DNA of 64,000 bases from Conoideocrella luteorostrata (Eukaryota; Ascomycota; Sordariomycetes; Hypocreales; Clavicipitaceae): positions 1 to 64,000 of the forward strand of contig JASWJB010000143.1 in assembly GCA_032433595.1 (NCBI GenBank), written 5' to 3'. How positions within the stretch are numbered: the first letter of the stretch is position 1; each line of letters begins with the position of its first letter. Below are positions 47,502 to 58,386 of this stretch, one piece after another. The notes under the pieces were generated by a model. That model did no database searches, had not been told where the DNA came from, and worked only from the letters and a program-made list of their open reading frames with translations. The translations under genes were made by a program, and so were the position numbers.

Positions 47502-48589
47502 TAGATTATGAAAGTAAACGTGAACATGCTGTTGCCGCCATTGGTTCAGCGTAGTTGGCGATGAACATTCTGGTGCATCCGAAACATTTAACTTTCTTCT
47601 TGGCATAGGTCTTGTGATGCTAAAGAGGTTAGCGTAGTATAAAATAGCACGGGTTTAATTATACGTTTGCTATTATTATAAATTAACCCCTCCTAGACAC
47701 AAGGTATTCGGCATGGTCTTTCGGGGCAACCAAATCTGCATTTCTGCATTTGATGTCATCCTTGTATCTGGGACTGTGATCTTCGAATGTATAACTCTTC
47801 CCATTGGGGAATAGTGTATCGGAAGTTATAGCGTCCGGATGAACGTATTTGGTCACTAACCTCAAAATCCGCTTTCTGGAGGATCTACTCGATGGTATAT
47901 CATCGCATGCTAAGGCTAAATGTGAGCACATATGTTGCGTGCCTTCTCGCATTAGCGGAACGTACTGGTTTCTCTAGCTTGGGTATTGGTGAGTGTCGAA
48001 GGCTCCAATATCCGGAACTTAGTCATGGAGAACTGTCCAAGAAGGTCGCACGTCTCGTAGTCGTCCTCAGAAGTCAGTGCATGTGTCTGCGGGCCCTGCT
48101 TTCATACCTCTAGTTTCTGAGGCTCGGCAATCACAGTCTATCAAGTCCTACCGGAATTGAGGAGGCCGGACGCAACTAAGTTCTGTTGTGCATGTTAAAA
48201 CAGCTCCATATGAGTACCTACTCTTAACTCATGGCCACACTTACACCTGGTGCCTTATTCCTATATGCCAATTGTGCTTCGTGCATGGCTCCTTGTCAGG
48301 ATGATCATGTTGGATAGAACGCTAGGAGATGCCGAAGACTAGGGAATGCCGATAGGCTGGGGAAGGCAGTATCCTCGGTGAGGCCGACGATGAGAGAAAT
48401 AGGTGCCAGAGACGGGAAGGAGAGCAAGCATAAAAGGAAGCCTATGGACAGGAATCGGAAGAAAGCATCAGAGAATTAATCAACTCAATCATCTCAAGCT
48501 ATCACCAATCTATTCATTTGAATCTATCTATTTCTGCCGATTTCCACTATTGCAAGTTGCTCTTGAATGCTCATGAAGGCATATAACGC
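47502..48589. other. Intergenic with dispersed repeat
   Basis: A stretch at about 48340-48520 (GGAAGG...GCATAAAAGGAAGCC...GGACAGG-ATTGGAAGAA) resembles 54820-54940. An 89-codon minus frame at 47683-47952 is coherent but unrecognised and may be a relic. No supported gene. Confidence 0.5.
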
Positions 48590-49250
48590 AACACAGTAAG
48601 CTACATGAGAAATAGTGAAGAAGCTGCCTCTTACGAGATATCGGGATCTCGAATACCACAGAGTAATGCTGTACCGTCAAGTCGATGGATGACGTACGTA
48701 TATGTCTTCCAATAGTCACGCATGAAGCTCTTGGTATAGTTTGTAAGAGTTTGTGTTCACAATCATGATCTGCCCTTTTAGAAAGTTCATTTGATCATCA
48801 GGGAAGTCAGTCAGAGTACTAGGTCCGAATCCACTAGCTTTGATCAAAATGTCGTGGCCAAGATAGCGTGCGTCTTGGAGTGACGTCAATCACATAGGCT
48901 TGAACTTCACTCCAGCCTCCTCAAGCTTCTTTTTGAACCACTGCAAGAAGATTTTGGGGTCTAGAACAATCGAAGTATCTGTATAGTATTAGTATCATAG
49001 AGAGGCGAAGATGAGAACATAGTCGTACGTAAGCCCCCATGTACGTATTCCGGTAATTCAGCTTTCGAGAGAAACCGAAACTAGGCCACTCGTCAGGCTG
49101 TGATGACAACATCACGTGCTTAAGGAACGTACATTGGGCATTAAGCTTCGATACCATAGATCATCGATGGATTTTAGCTCGTCGTAGTACTCTTCGTGCG
49201 TTATTCTCTGGACATTGGACTCCGGGAGCCTCGTAGCAATCCTCCAGAGT
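48590..49250 (-). pseudogene. D-amino-acid-oxidase-like (DAO family) relic
   Basis: Reading the minus strand across frames gives RLPESNVQRITHEEYYDEL, LWYRSLMPNVRSLS, ELPEYVHGGLR, ILDPKIFLQWF-type segments, KASGFGPSTLTDFPDD and finally YTYVIHRLDGTALLCGIRDP. This order (substrate-side loop, FAD-domain NASGxG-like segment, GQ-ivnt strand, then Y-V-I-x-R-x-DG-T-x-L-x-G) is that of FAD-dependent D-amino-acid/D-aspartate oxidases. Stops and frameshifts are scattered throughout, the N-terminal FAD-binding part is absent, and a 400-bp-repeat fragment begins right at the broken 5' side. It once would have oxidised amino acids to keto acids. Confidence 0.7.
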
Positions 49251-49269
49251 TAGGATTAAGGTTAAAACA

Positions 49270-49437
49270 CGCTTTGTGACTCGGGGAACAAACAATTAAA
49301 TTCTATGTTAAGCTATCTACATGTGGGATGGGACTCTTACGCATAGCTAGACCATTTGATCTGACCAATCCGGTCAAGCCCAAACCCTCATGTGAATTAA
49401 TTCTGAATACCGCAGAGGCTCCTTTCCGCCCACACAA
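49270..49437 (+). repeat. 400-bp dispersed repeat, 3' fragment
   Basis: Matches the last part of the element at 53667-54068: ACCATTTGATCTGACCAATC, GGTCAAGCCCA and the closing CTCCTTTCCGCCCACACA. The 5' part is lost. Confidence 0.6.
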
Positions 49438-49440
49438 TGC

Positions 49441-51266
49441 ATATTGGAGAGTGCGAGAGACGGCAGCACACTTTCTTTTCTAATGCGATAAATAGATCCT
49501 GTATAGAAATAAAACGCTTTAATGTATAGATACATAATAAGAGAGTTTCTTGTTCTATTAAGAGCTTAGTCTTTAATAGACAAAGCTAAATAAGCAAGTT
49601 ACATATAACTATATTAGAAGTAATAATATTCTTAATAATAACCACTGTCTGTCTTAGTAACTAATTCTTATTTACTTTATTCACTAGTCTTCTTCACTTT
49701 GTCTCATCTTAAGTGTGAAGGACTGGCCTTGGGGCGTCTGCATACAAGCGTTCTAAAAAGTGATCTATATACGCAAGGAGAAAAGAAGAAGAAGAGAAGG
49801 GAGAAATCAGGCCTTGCTTAGAGTGCCCCCTTCTTCCACCTAACTAGTGGCGTGTATAGGGACGCGCCGCGTGCGCTCACTTATTGGTTGCTCAACAGGC
49901 TGTATCCCCCCTACCAGAATCTTCAATCTCTGCGTAGTCAAACACGTGCTAGCAAAACGACGCCATAGCTATCCCGTAATAATCGTTCAACACAGTTCCG
50001 CGTGTGTGCCAAAACAGTAGACGGAATCTCTAGTGAGCAATTTGGCTTCCGGGTCTACTAGCGCGTAATGCCGCTGTCATTCTCGCACGATGCTTGATAC
50101 GGATCCGGAGAACTCCGCAAATACCCCGACGTCAACATCTATGGAGTAGACCAATTAGCGTAGTCGGAGCCTAGGGCGAGACTACTTAGTACGCTTCTGT
50201 CGGCCGTTGACTGAGTCAAATGCTGTAGCAGCTAACCAGGGAGAGTAGGCTATGCGAGGAATTGTTCGGAAGTCGGAAGGCAGACGGGCGCTCGGACATG
50301 CCTAAAAGGATAGAAATATTCCTCAAGGATACTGTGCCACATATTTCATGACTTGAACGAATGTGATGCCAGACACAATTAAAAACGAAATTGCTTACTT
50401 TACCGCACAGTCCCACACCGATTTGAGTGGCGATGAGACATGGCTTAACTATCACTACGCCGTATGTGTTCATGACGGGCGCACAGCGTCCATGTGGTTT
50501 ACGTGGCGATCGCGCCAAACTCGAAAGAAACATGGTCGCCCGGGCTTCCCGGCATGCGGCAAGTAAGTTTTACCTTCTGGGTTGTCGAAGCGGATGCTAC
50601 ACAACATTCAAGTTCTTTCGTAGAATTAAAAAACCTTGCCTGCACACGGGTGACAATTGACGTGACCCTTCACGGCTAACTCAACCAGTCGCATAATTCA
50701 ACCCCCACATGACCCGATAGACATGAATCATTCTGGCAAACGGCCGCTAAGTCGCCTGATGAGCTATTTGCCGTCAAAGTATGGTTTATTGTGAAGAATT
50801 TTGTGCATATTCCAAGTCCTACTACTCGAAGCATCAGAAGTCGGTCTTATCAACAATTGAACCAAAATGTCAGAAAAACAATCTGCTTAACCGTCCACTG
50901 TACGGAGTAGGCTTCGACGGAATAGCAACAATGTCATGCAGTTCATGTTCAACAGTGGCATTCTCGACGTTCTTCTCGCTTCTGTTGCCCAAGGAGACTA
51001 GTGCGTGCATGGAAGCATGTGGAGCAACGAGATCCGAGCCTCTCTGTGCGGCGGAGCTAAGCAAGCCACCAAGGAAGGAAAATGTCTTTAGGGAGAGATG
51101 GCACATTGTATATTCCTGACCCCGGACAAGCAGAACTGGCCATATATTGAACCGATTATAATTATCAGTCGCATACTACTACCAGTCACTTTCGTGTTAA
51201 ACTACCTCTCCACCATTACTTTCCATCAAACACTCCACCGCAGACGGCGATCGGACCAAGCCCGCG
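49441..51266. other. Gene-poor stretch
   Basis: AT-rich sequence to about 49700, then mixed composition. Frames of 60-112 codons at 50216-51119 overlap each other on both strands and have no recognised homology. No RNA gene or clear repeat was identified, apart from an AGAAGAAGAAGAG tract near 49785. Confidence 0.4.
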
Positions 51267-51932
51267 ATGCACCCAACACTTCATAGTGGCGAATTACACG
51301 ATCAAATGCAGACACTCTGCTCCAACGAACGGTCGACGAAATATGGGGAGATTTTCGCAGCCTTAGATGTGAATGAAAAGCTAGACCTTAGCCTATGCTC
51401 TTTCAACCTCTCAATAGTGAACGAAGTATGCAAAAGACAAGGCAGCTACTCCTCGTTGTTGACACCTATACCAGAGTCGGAGCCCGAAACATATTCAGGA
51501 TCCGATACGCCAAACGAATATTCCGCACGTGATCTCAATCGGCGCACTTTTGGCTACACCAGTGCTCCTGCTGAGATCATGACTGCAATGCCGGCATGGG
51601 TAGTCAAGAGTGGCGACAAAAGGTTTTGTCGGCGGTGCACGGTGCTAGAAAAATGTGACCGCCATCATGGCATCTTAGGGAGAACAGCCACGTCTTATAC
51701 CCTTAGTGTGAAACCAGTGGACAGTTGCTCTGGCATTCAACTCCGGGAATGGGAAACCCAATCTAAGGTTCGTAATGGCAGATTTGGGCTGCGTCGACTT
51801 TTCATTTCTAATCTGTCTTCTAGAACGCTGTACAGTACAAGACTAGGAGGCACGACCAGCAAGCAATCAGAATATCTGTGCAGCCGTGCTTCTAGGATGA
51901 TCTTCCGCCAAAAATTCGAGAGTCTTGTCTAG
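51267..51932 (+). CDS. Hypothetical protein, 221 aa
   Basis: The longest open frame between 47.6 and 57.5 kb, starting ATGCACCCAACACTTC. I do not recognise it. It has a mid-protein cluster RFCRRCTVLEKCDRHHG that resembles a small metal-binding knuckle, and a basic Ser-rich C-terminus. No signal peptide or membrane segment is visible. It may be real, a fragment of a larger gene, or chance; it lies in a decayed, repeat-rich stretch. Confidence 0.35.
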   Translation: MHPTLHSGELHDQMQTLCSNERSTKYGEIFAALDVNEKLDLSLCSFNLSIVNEVCKRQGSYSSLLTPIPESEPETYSGSDTPNEYSARDLNRRTFGYTSAPAEIMTAMPAWVVKSGDKRFCRRCTVLEKCDRHHGILGRTATSYTLSVKPVDSCSGIQLREWETQSKVRNGRFGLRRLFISNLSSRTLYSTRLGGTTSKQSEYLCSRASRMIFRQKFESLV

Positions 51933-52284
51933 ATCAAGAGGGAAAGCCTGTGGAAGAATATCAAACGGTTGTCAAGATTTAGCGGTTTCAGTATACGTGT
52001 TTAAGATTTATTACAATTGGCCAAAGGTCTGTAGAAGAAATTGAATGATCCCAATGCGAAATTTATTTAGGATGTTACGCAAATAGGTCTGCTTTATTAA
52101 AAAACAAGAACTTAAAAAGAAAGTAAAGCCCTTACGACAACTTTACTTTCAAACGAGACCATTAAACCGTTTCTCATATAATAGTTAATTATAGATTTGT
52201 GATTCTTGTCGCCGAAAATAGGGAGAGGATCTGGGATGTGTCAGTATTTCAATTGTAAGAGGTCTAATTAATTGTCAAGATAGT

Positions 52285-52628
52285 TTGTCGACCCAAAACA
52301 TACCCCCGACACTCACGTATACTAACCTTCGTAATTTGCAGAGACCTTGCTTGTGGCAAGATCAAATGGTCTAATTAGTTATCTGGCGTGTAACGGCTAC
52401 TTTGCACTTCAATTGAGCAATCCAGTTATAATAAGAAGCGGAGCAAAGCTCCCGCTGGTGACACACTTCGTAACTCGGGAAAAGCACTTGAATTCGATGA
52501 CGATCTGCCTACAAGCGGGATAAACCCCTTACTTATAGCTGTACCATTTGATCCGACCAATTCGATTAAGCCCAAAACTTCCCGTGAACTAATTCTGGTT
52601 ACCCTAGAGGCTCCTTTCCGCTCAAATA
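52285..52628 (+). repeat. 400-bp dispersed repeat, decayed copy
   Basis: Starts TTGTCGACCCAAAACATACC and ends CTCCTTTCCGCTCAAATA, colinear with 53667-54068 but with internal changes. Flanking bases no longer form a clear target duplication. Confidence 0.65.
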
Positions 52629-53405
52629 ATGGCTAAATTACAAGGACAATTCCGCTGACTTAGATGACCATGGCTGCTCACTTGTGACATAGCCCAACGA
52701 CGACAATGCCGCTGCGCCCACTTCCGCAATACTCTCAAAATACCCAGCATTGTTACTGTTTATCTAAATGATGGCCTATTGACGTTTTGGACGTGTGCAT
52801 ATGTCCAACACGAACGCTGTCGTATTTTCTTCCTGGGTGGAGGGTCGACTATCGCCTAGAAGTTGCCCGTTGTGGCAGGGCGGTTTTATTTTGTCGCAAA
52901 TTAGCCAACACTCGATGGCTTGAGCGTGTACTAAAGCTATTTTCCGGCTATTGAAGTGGTAACGTGTCCTCATTTCTTTATACATCCTAATAATTAGGGA
53001 TATTCGTAAAGAAAGGGATTCGTCTTGAAGATGAGATTGAAAAGGAATTTTCGGCTAGCTGGAGCTCAGTGTGGCTTGAGTGCGGGAGGACGTGCTACGC
53101 TCGGGTAACTCTAGAGGAACAGTTAGCCGGTGAAAACGACTTTAACTCCCGCCGCAAATGCACTGCGGATTGAAACGATCCATCGTATTGGACATGCGGC
53201 CCTTTTGCTATGTTTTTCACATGATAGCTGGGTTCCAGCATAAAATGAGACGCGATCAATATAACTCTACACCTCACAGTTTCTATCGCCGTCCAGTCGG
53301 AGTAGCTCGATATCACGAGAAACACGACCCTCTTGAATGTATATAGTTATACACCAAAAGTAGCCTCCACTTACACTTTTTTATCGAAACTGTCGTCATG
53401 ATACT

Positions 53406-53653
53406 TTTGTCAACCCAAAGCGCACAACCACAACGCTCGTATACCGGTGTCTGACGAACTTCAATTCGGTTATAGGTTCAGCTAGTGAGCCGGATTAATT
53501 CGAGTGCGAAGGGGAATCATGTTGATATACTTGAATGGTCGAACTAGAACCGCTCTCATAGCTAATTTGCTTGACTTGAGCAAATTGGTCAAGTCCAATC
53601 TCACGTGAGAATAATCCCTTTGGCAAAGAAGACTCTTTTCAGCCGCCCACACA
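53406..53653 (+). repeat. 400-bp dispersed repeat, internally deleted copy
   Basis: Begins TTTGTCAACCCAAAGCGCAC and ends CAGCCGCCCACACA; about 150 bp shorter than full length. The flanks ATACT and ATACC are nearly identical, consistent with an old 5-bp target duplication. The next copy starts 13 bp further on. Confidence 0.65.
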
Positions 53654-53666
53654 ATACCTTGCTACT

Positions 53667-54068
53667 TTGTCGACCCAAAAGGCGCACCCAACTCTTACGT
53701 ATACTGAGGTCTGACACACGCCCAGCAACGCTCCGTACACTTAGTGAAAGGCTTCTCGCAAAGGCCACCCGTAATTCGTAGTGACCTTTCTCTTGCTGAG
53801 ATCAAATGGTCCTGCAGGTTGCTTGCCTCGCGTGGAGCTGCTGCGCACTTCAATTGAATAAAATAATAATGAATGAACATGTGAGGCACGTAGGCTAAGT
53901 AAACTTGGGGGGAAAACTTCTGTGATTCAATTCTTGATGCGAGCCTGTCTCTCGAAGGGCACGATCGCACTACTTATAGCTATACTATTTGAATTGACTA
54001 AATTGGTCAAGTCCACAACGCACGTGAATTCAACCTTGTCACCCTAGAGTATCATTTCCGCCCACACA
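53667..54068 (+). mobile_element. 400-bp dispersed repeat, complete copy
   Basis: A 402 bp copy beginning TTGTCGACCCAAAAGGCGCA and ending TTTCCGCCCACACA, flanked by a perfect CTACT duplication (53662-53666 and 54069-54073). Internal landmarks are CTCGCAAAGGC, GACCTTTCTCTTGC, GAGATCAAATGGT and AAATTGGTCAAGTCCACAA. No coding capacity. Most likely a solo LTR of an unrecognised element, or another small non-autonomous element making 5-bp duplications. Confidence 0.75.
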
Positions 54069-54565
54069 CTACTAACCTGCTTGAGCGCACGCCGTGTGCG
54101 GGCTTTGTTGTCTAATACCCAGGTAGCTATGATAGTCCATATCAACTGAGCGTAGTTCCGAGTACGGCGCCACTTGTATCTTAGTTGCGTGAGTCACACT
54201 TATTGTTCTATTCGCCATCGCATGCGGGTCCCATGAGCCGCGGGCGAAGGATAACAAAATTGTACCACTGTGCTTGGGAACTCGCTGCAAAGTTTCTCTG
54301 GGCGCTACTGGATCAGTAATACCCGAGAATGCGGATGAGATTTCCATCGAGTAACACCTCCAAGCTGACGTGAGAGCGGACAGTCGCGCGATGTTTATCT
54401 CGATAACCCTATCACGTTAAGCCAGTCAGACGTTATAAAACTTGAAAATACCTGAAACGCACGCTAAGCCATATATTGGCATCGATAGCCAAATGGGATC
54501 AGGAGCACCATTGACGACGTTTGCTTGATAGTCGTCTAGTCGCGGAGGCCTACTTGTCGGATAAG

Positions 54566-54790
54566 TGTTGGAATGCCGCCAAGCACAATAAGAAGCACGG
54601 AGCCCGTCACGTGGTCACCTTCTAGCCACGATATTTATACAACGATATCGTGACTTCCACTATGACTTCTTTTCTTCTTCTTAGATAACAGACACTTATG
54701 AATATATTGAATTTGAAGCCGATGATCTAGATCATTGCACAACCCTGTGCAACCCACAATAAGAGAGGTCATTTAGAGCTAACTAGAGAC
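54566..54790 (-). mobile_element. Solo-LTR relic, copia-like family, inverted
   Basis: Starts TGTTGGAATGCCGCCAAGCA and continues CACGTGGTCACCTTCTAGCC, ACGATATTTATAC and CACAACCCTGTGCAACCCAC, matching the complement of 59917-60219. The right end is not sharp. Confidence 0.6.
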
Positions 54791-54819
54791 CGGAGGAATC
54801 TAGTCAGGACCTCGGCGAC

Positions 54820-54940
54820 GCAGGGAATACGAGGAATATGAGATATCAGAAGCAGGAAGTAAAGCAGGCATAAAAGAAAGCATTTGGACAGGTATTGGAA
54901 GAAGGAATAAGATCATCAATCATCATCATCAATATTCATC
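54820..54940. repeat. Dispersed repeat shared with 48.4 kb
   Basis: GGCATAAAAGAAAGCATTTG followed by GACAGGTATTGGAAGAA resembles the sequence around 48420-48470. Both carry a TATA-like ATAAAA, so they may be promoter-end fragments of a mobile element. Confidence 0.45.
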
Positions 54941-55043
54941 CATTTATATGCTTATTATTTTCCCTTCCAATTCACTTCCATACTGTCGCTTCCCACAATA
55001 CCAGCAACACAATAAGCGCAGGCTCTACATATAGGCAGAGTTG

Positions 55044-55690
55044 TCAGTCACAATTGTCGGCAATTAAGGGGTTTGTCAAGCTGCAGGTAGATACAAATAG
55101 CAAACCTGTTGCAAAGAGTGCTGAAACATCAATCTTTATGCCCGTGGACAAATTAAGGGTGAATGTCGCAGAAAGGGGTATAGCGATGACATAGAAATCG
55201 CTCACAATGCCCAAGACACCGAATGCGACGCTAATTGCTGGAGTGATCCGGGCAACTCTCATGAAGAATGTTGTATCAGTCCAACCTGAATCGAATGGGC
55301 CAGGTACGCTAAAAGTATAGGAAGCACAGGGCTTCTGATTTTGACGTCAAAGGGTTCTTGCACGAAGCAATAGGTAAAACAAAGTATTTAATTCATTCAC
55401 ATCTAAGAGAGAAGAAGAAGAGAGTGAGGAATGCCCCCGAGCGCGCCATATAAAAGAGGCGCGCTAGAGTGGCCATGTGATGTGTCCATGTGCTTTGACG
55501 GGATATTCCAACAAAAAGTTATCCATACTGCAAACAGCGCAGCATAAGATTCTACGATGAAGACTATACCAACTCGGACCATAATTTTGCTCCCGCGCGA
55601 TGGAGAAAAGATATGCAGGAATAAGGTTAGAGGAGGGGGCTTGGTCAATGCAACTGAGACACCATACACCGACGTGATGGCGACGGTTTG
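55044..55690 (-). pseudogene. Rhodopsin-fold membrane protein relic, split by insertion
   Basis: Two minus-strand pieces belong to the same family as the intact gene at 28.4 kb. The 5' piece (about 55690-55515) reads FLHIFSPSRGSKIMVRVGIV then a hydrophobic helix. The 3' piece (about 55290-55070) reads ISVAFGVLGIVSDFYVIAIP, the hallmark SDFYxxxIP segment. Between them lies unrelated sequence that begins TGTTGGAATATCCCG like the LTRs nearby. Both ends of the gene are missing, so it is not functional. Confidence 0.6.
55300..55512 (-). mobile_element. LTR-like insertion in the rhodopsin-fold relic
   Basis: On the minus strand it starts TGTTGGAATATCCCGTCAAA, includes a TATA-like TTTTATATGGCGCGC and a TCTCTTCTTCTTCTCTC tract, and interrupts recognisable coding sequence. 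It has the layout of the other TGTTGGAAT LTRs but little sequence identity beyond the end. The far boundary is approximate. Confidence 0.45.
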
Positions 55691-55699
55691 CTAGCCAGT

Positions 55700-57552
55700 C
55701 GCCGTTAGGATAACTGTATTGATTGTTCTTTGTAAATCGAAATATTTTTACCTTTAGAAGCGCGATTGCAACTGAGAAAAACGATACGTCCCAGTAGTGG
55801 CGCCCATACGTGTCGTCGAGTACTAGTTCTTGGTCATAGAGTATGTCAAGAATCGCTCGCTATGCTAAGACTGATAGCGAAGAGGAGATCTAATTTCCTC
55901 GTTAGAATAGCCACAATACAAGGGCAATTCCAATGAATTAGATTATAATATATTATGAATATTATTCATAGAAGCGTAAATTAAATCTATGATTGTAAGA
56001 ACTGTTACGTAGCTTAGGTCTAGTTGTAGCACTCAGACTTCCTCCAGGGCGTGAGGCTTCTCTTCCTTAGCTAGAGAATATCATCAAACCTTCTCCCTTC
56101 AACAAATACTAGGACCACCTACCTAAGAGCTTCATATCTTTCAATTTATAAAGCAAAAACTTGAAATGGATGAAAATCTAGCCCATGGTACTTTGGATCG
56201 GCCAATGAGCGTCTTTTCGTCGCCCAAATTTACCAACGGCGATGGGATATCTATCATTGGTAGCCCAGAGAGCATTGACATGATCCGGAAGCTGCCAGCC
56301 TTTAGAGACAATAATTCCAAATTAAAGATCCAAACACCACTTCCGTTTGAAGAAAAAGAGCTTTACGGTCGCGGTCGAGGGCTTGGGCTAGAAAGGCGCG
56401 AACAAGGCCGAGTGCGACTCGGACAGAGCGATTATTCAAGAAGTGAGTTGCAGAGTCCAAAGCAAGCTGACTGGAACTATCTAGGTTCTTAAGTGGGGCC
56501 ATTTCCTCACAACAACTGACTTTTTCAATAAAGTTAGAACAGACCGAGAGGGAGAGGGCAAATAAACGAGAAACTATACGTAGTCGCAGGCAAAGACAGG
56601 GCTCATGTCAATACATGGAAGATGTATTTGGATACTTGATTCTATCTAATCTAACGAGTGATCTAGCGTATTTTGATAGACTAGACGAACACCTACGAGA
56701 GCTTAAGCACCTGCAGCTCTCGAGATAAACCCGTTTCAAATATGAGCACATCGTGTCAGGAATAAGCTTTACATTAAAATGTCGTGTCACAACAAGACTG
56801 GGGTTCTTGGCACTGGACATCTAAATCACCCCATCATTCCCCTCACGGCAATAGACCTGACGTATCTTCACGCACTTTCCGTGTAAAAGTTATACGCTAT
56901 CAGTCCGAGAATGCAGTGAACCTAAGCTCTGTCAATGGTGACTATGTTAGCCTTGCGTGGGCCACAAGCTGTGTCGTACAATATGCATCAGATGAACCAT
57001 AAAAAGCTCACGATAATGCTTACTTGGTGACTGACTCGATCGTGTATAATAGCAGTGGAGTCTAACCTTAAACCTGAAGTAATGCCCCCCACAGCTGCCC
57101 CTGATCTTGTCACAACAGCCCGAAACAGTACTGAAAGATGAGCATTAAGCGAACAAAGTTCGGAATCCGTAGAAGGTGCAAACGAAAAAAAGTCCTCAAT
57201 GCACCAATTTGCTTTAAGTTATGCAATTAGAGTGTACGACTGATTTCTCGGGTCAGTCATCCCCTAGTCATCTGTTACTGCATCAGTAGCCTCATTCTCT
57301 CCGCCTATGGTGAAGACCTCTGATGGGAATATCTGGCAAGATCATTCCAACGCACTCTTTCTTTCTTTGCTATTCTCTCCTGAATTTAATTAATTTCCTA
57401 TCATGCTTCCCTTTAAACCACTATTAGCTCTCTCAGGCTAACCCTTCCGAGTGGCCGCCTTTGGTTAACCCGGCGCCTGGGAACGGTTTTACTTTATTTC
57501 GCCTATCGATTGAGTCATTTGACTGAAAAGCCCAGAGCTATGACAATAGCTA
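55700..57552. other. Gene-poor stretch
   Basis: The only frame of note is 56166-56492 (+, 108 codons, beginning ATGGATGAAAATCTAG, with a charged C-terminal half GRGRGLGLERREQGRV). It is unrecognised and could be a small gene or a first exon. The remainder shows no homology or repeat that I can identify. Confidence 0.4.
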
Positions 57553-58243
57553 GTGGCTGTGCAAATCACCTGTGCAGCTTCAACGAGTTTTGGAAATATG
57601 TTGTTGAAAATCGTCAAACGGCAAAAGCCAAGGGTTAGTGACGACCTCCCAAAAGTCAACAAAGCCACCGTCGACATTCTCGCACCAACTGATACAACAG
57701 TCGGTCCAGTGAACATGGGACTTGTTTACACACCGAAAGACGCTAAGCATGCTACGGGCTATGCTGATTTCATAGAAAAGGTGGGCGGCTTCGTGGCAGA
57801 CACGATAAAGAAAACAAGTCTAAGTTCAATGATGAAAACTTCAAATCCATCGTGGACGGGGCTAAAGTTTCCCTCCAAGAGCTTGTGGTAGCACACAAGG
57901 AGGGTGCGAAGAACGGGTTCACGCTAATTGAGGACAGGAGAAAAGGTAAAGAGCCAGGCAAAACCGATAAGCAGGGAAATAAACCAGCAACAACAAACCT
58001 ATTGAACTGGTCCAAAACGCCCGATCGACCGTTGACTTTGAAGCTACAGCCAAAAGTCTCCAGGACCAGAATATTGATGCCACACCGGAAGATTTAAAGA
58101 CCCGTTTCATGGCTTACATAAAGCCCTACGAGAAAGAGTTGAAAGCGTTGGGAGGGTTTGAAAGAAGCCGCCGACGGGATCAAATAATCAAGGCATTCCA
58201 GCCAGAGGATGGCAAAACCGTAATAAGTATCACGTCTTCATAG
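57553..58243 (+). pseudogene. Unrecognised gene, apparently frameshifted
   Basis: Three reading-frame segments follow each other without overlap: from about 57553 (PKVNKATVDILAPTDTTVG, then YADFIEKVGGFVADTI), then FNDENFKSIVDGAKVSLQEL to NGFTLIEDRRKG, then STVDFEATAKSLQDQNIDAT to KPYEKELKALGGFERSRRRD and a stop at 58241. Their hydrophilic, helix-like composition and end-to-end order suggest one protein of about 220-230 aa. I found no GT-AG pairs that join the segments in frame, so I interpret two single-base frameshifts, but missed introns are possible. Function unknown. Confidence 0.4.
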
Positions 58244-58386
58244 CGAATATATTTTATTAAGCAAGCCAACCCTAACTTTTGAGGTCATGCAGAAGTTTAG
58301 TGGTAACAGGATTTAAACAGTCTTCAAGAATTCATTAGTTATACTACTGCTGTAATTCATTTATAACGTCTTTCTCTTTCGGTTTT

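Noticed and set aside
47683..47952. 89-codon minus-strand frame
   Set aside because: Possibly a relic, but nothing recognisable; not called as a gene.
50216..51119. Several 60-112 codon frames
   Set aside because: Mutually overlapping on both strands with no homology that I recognise.
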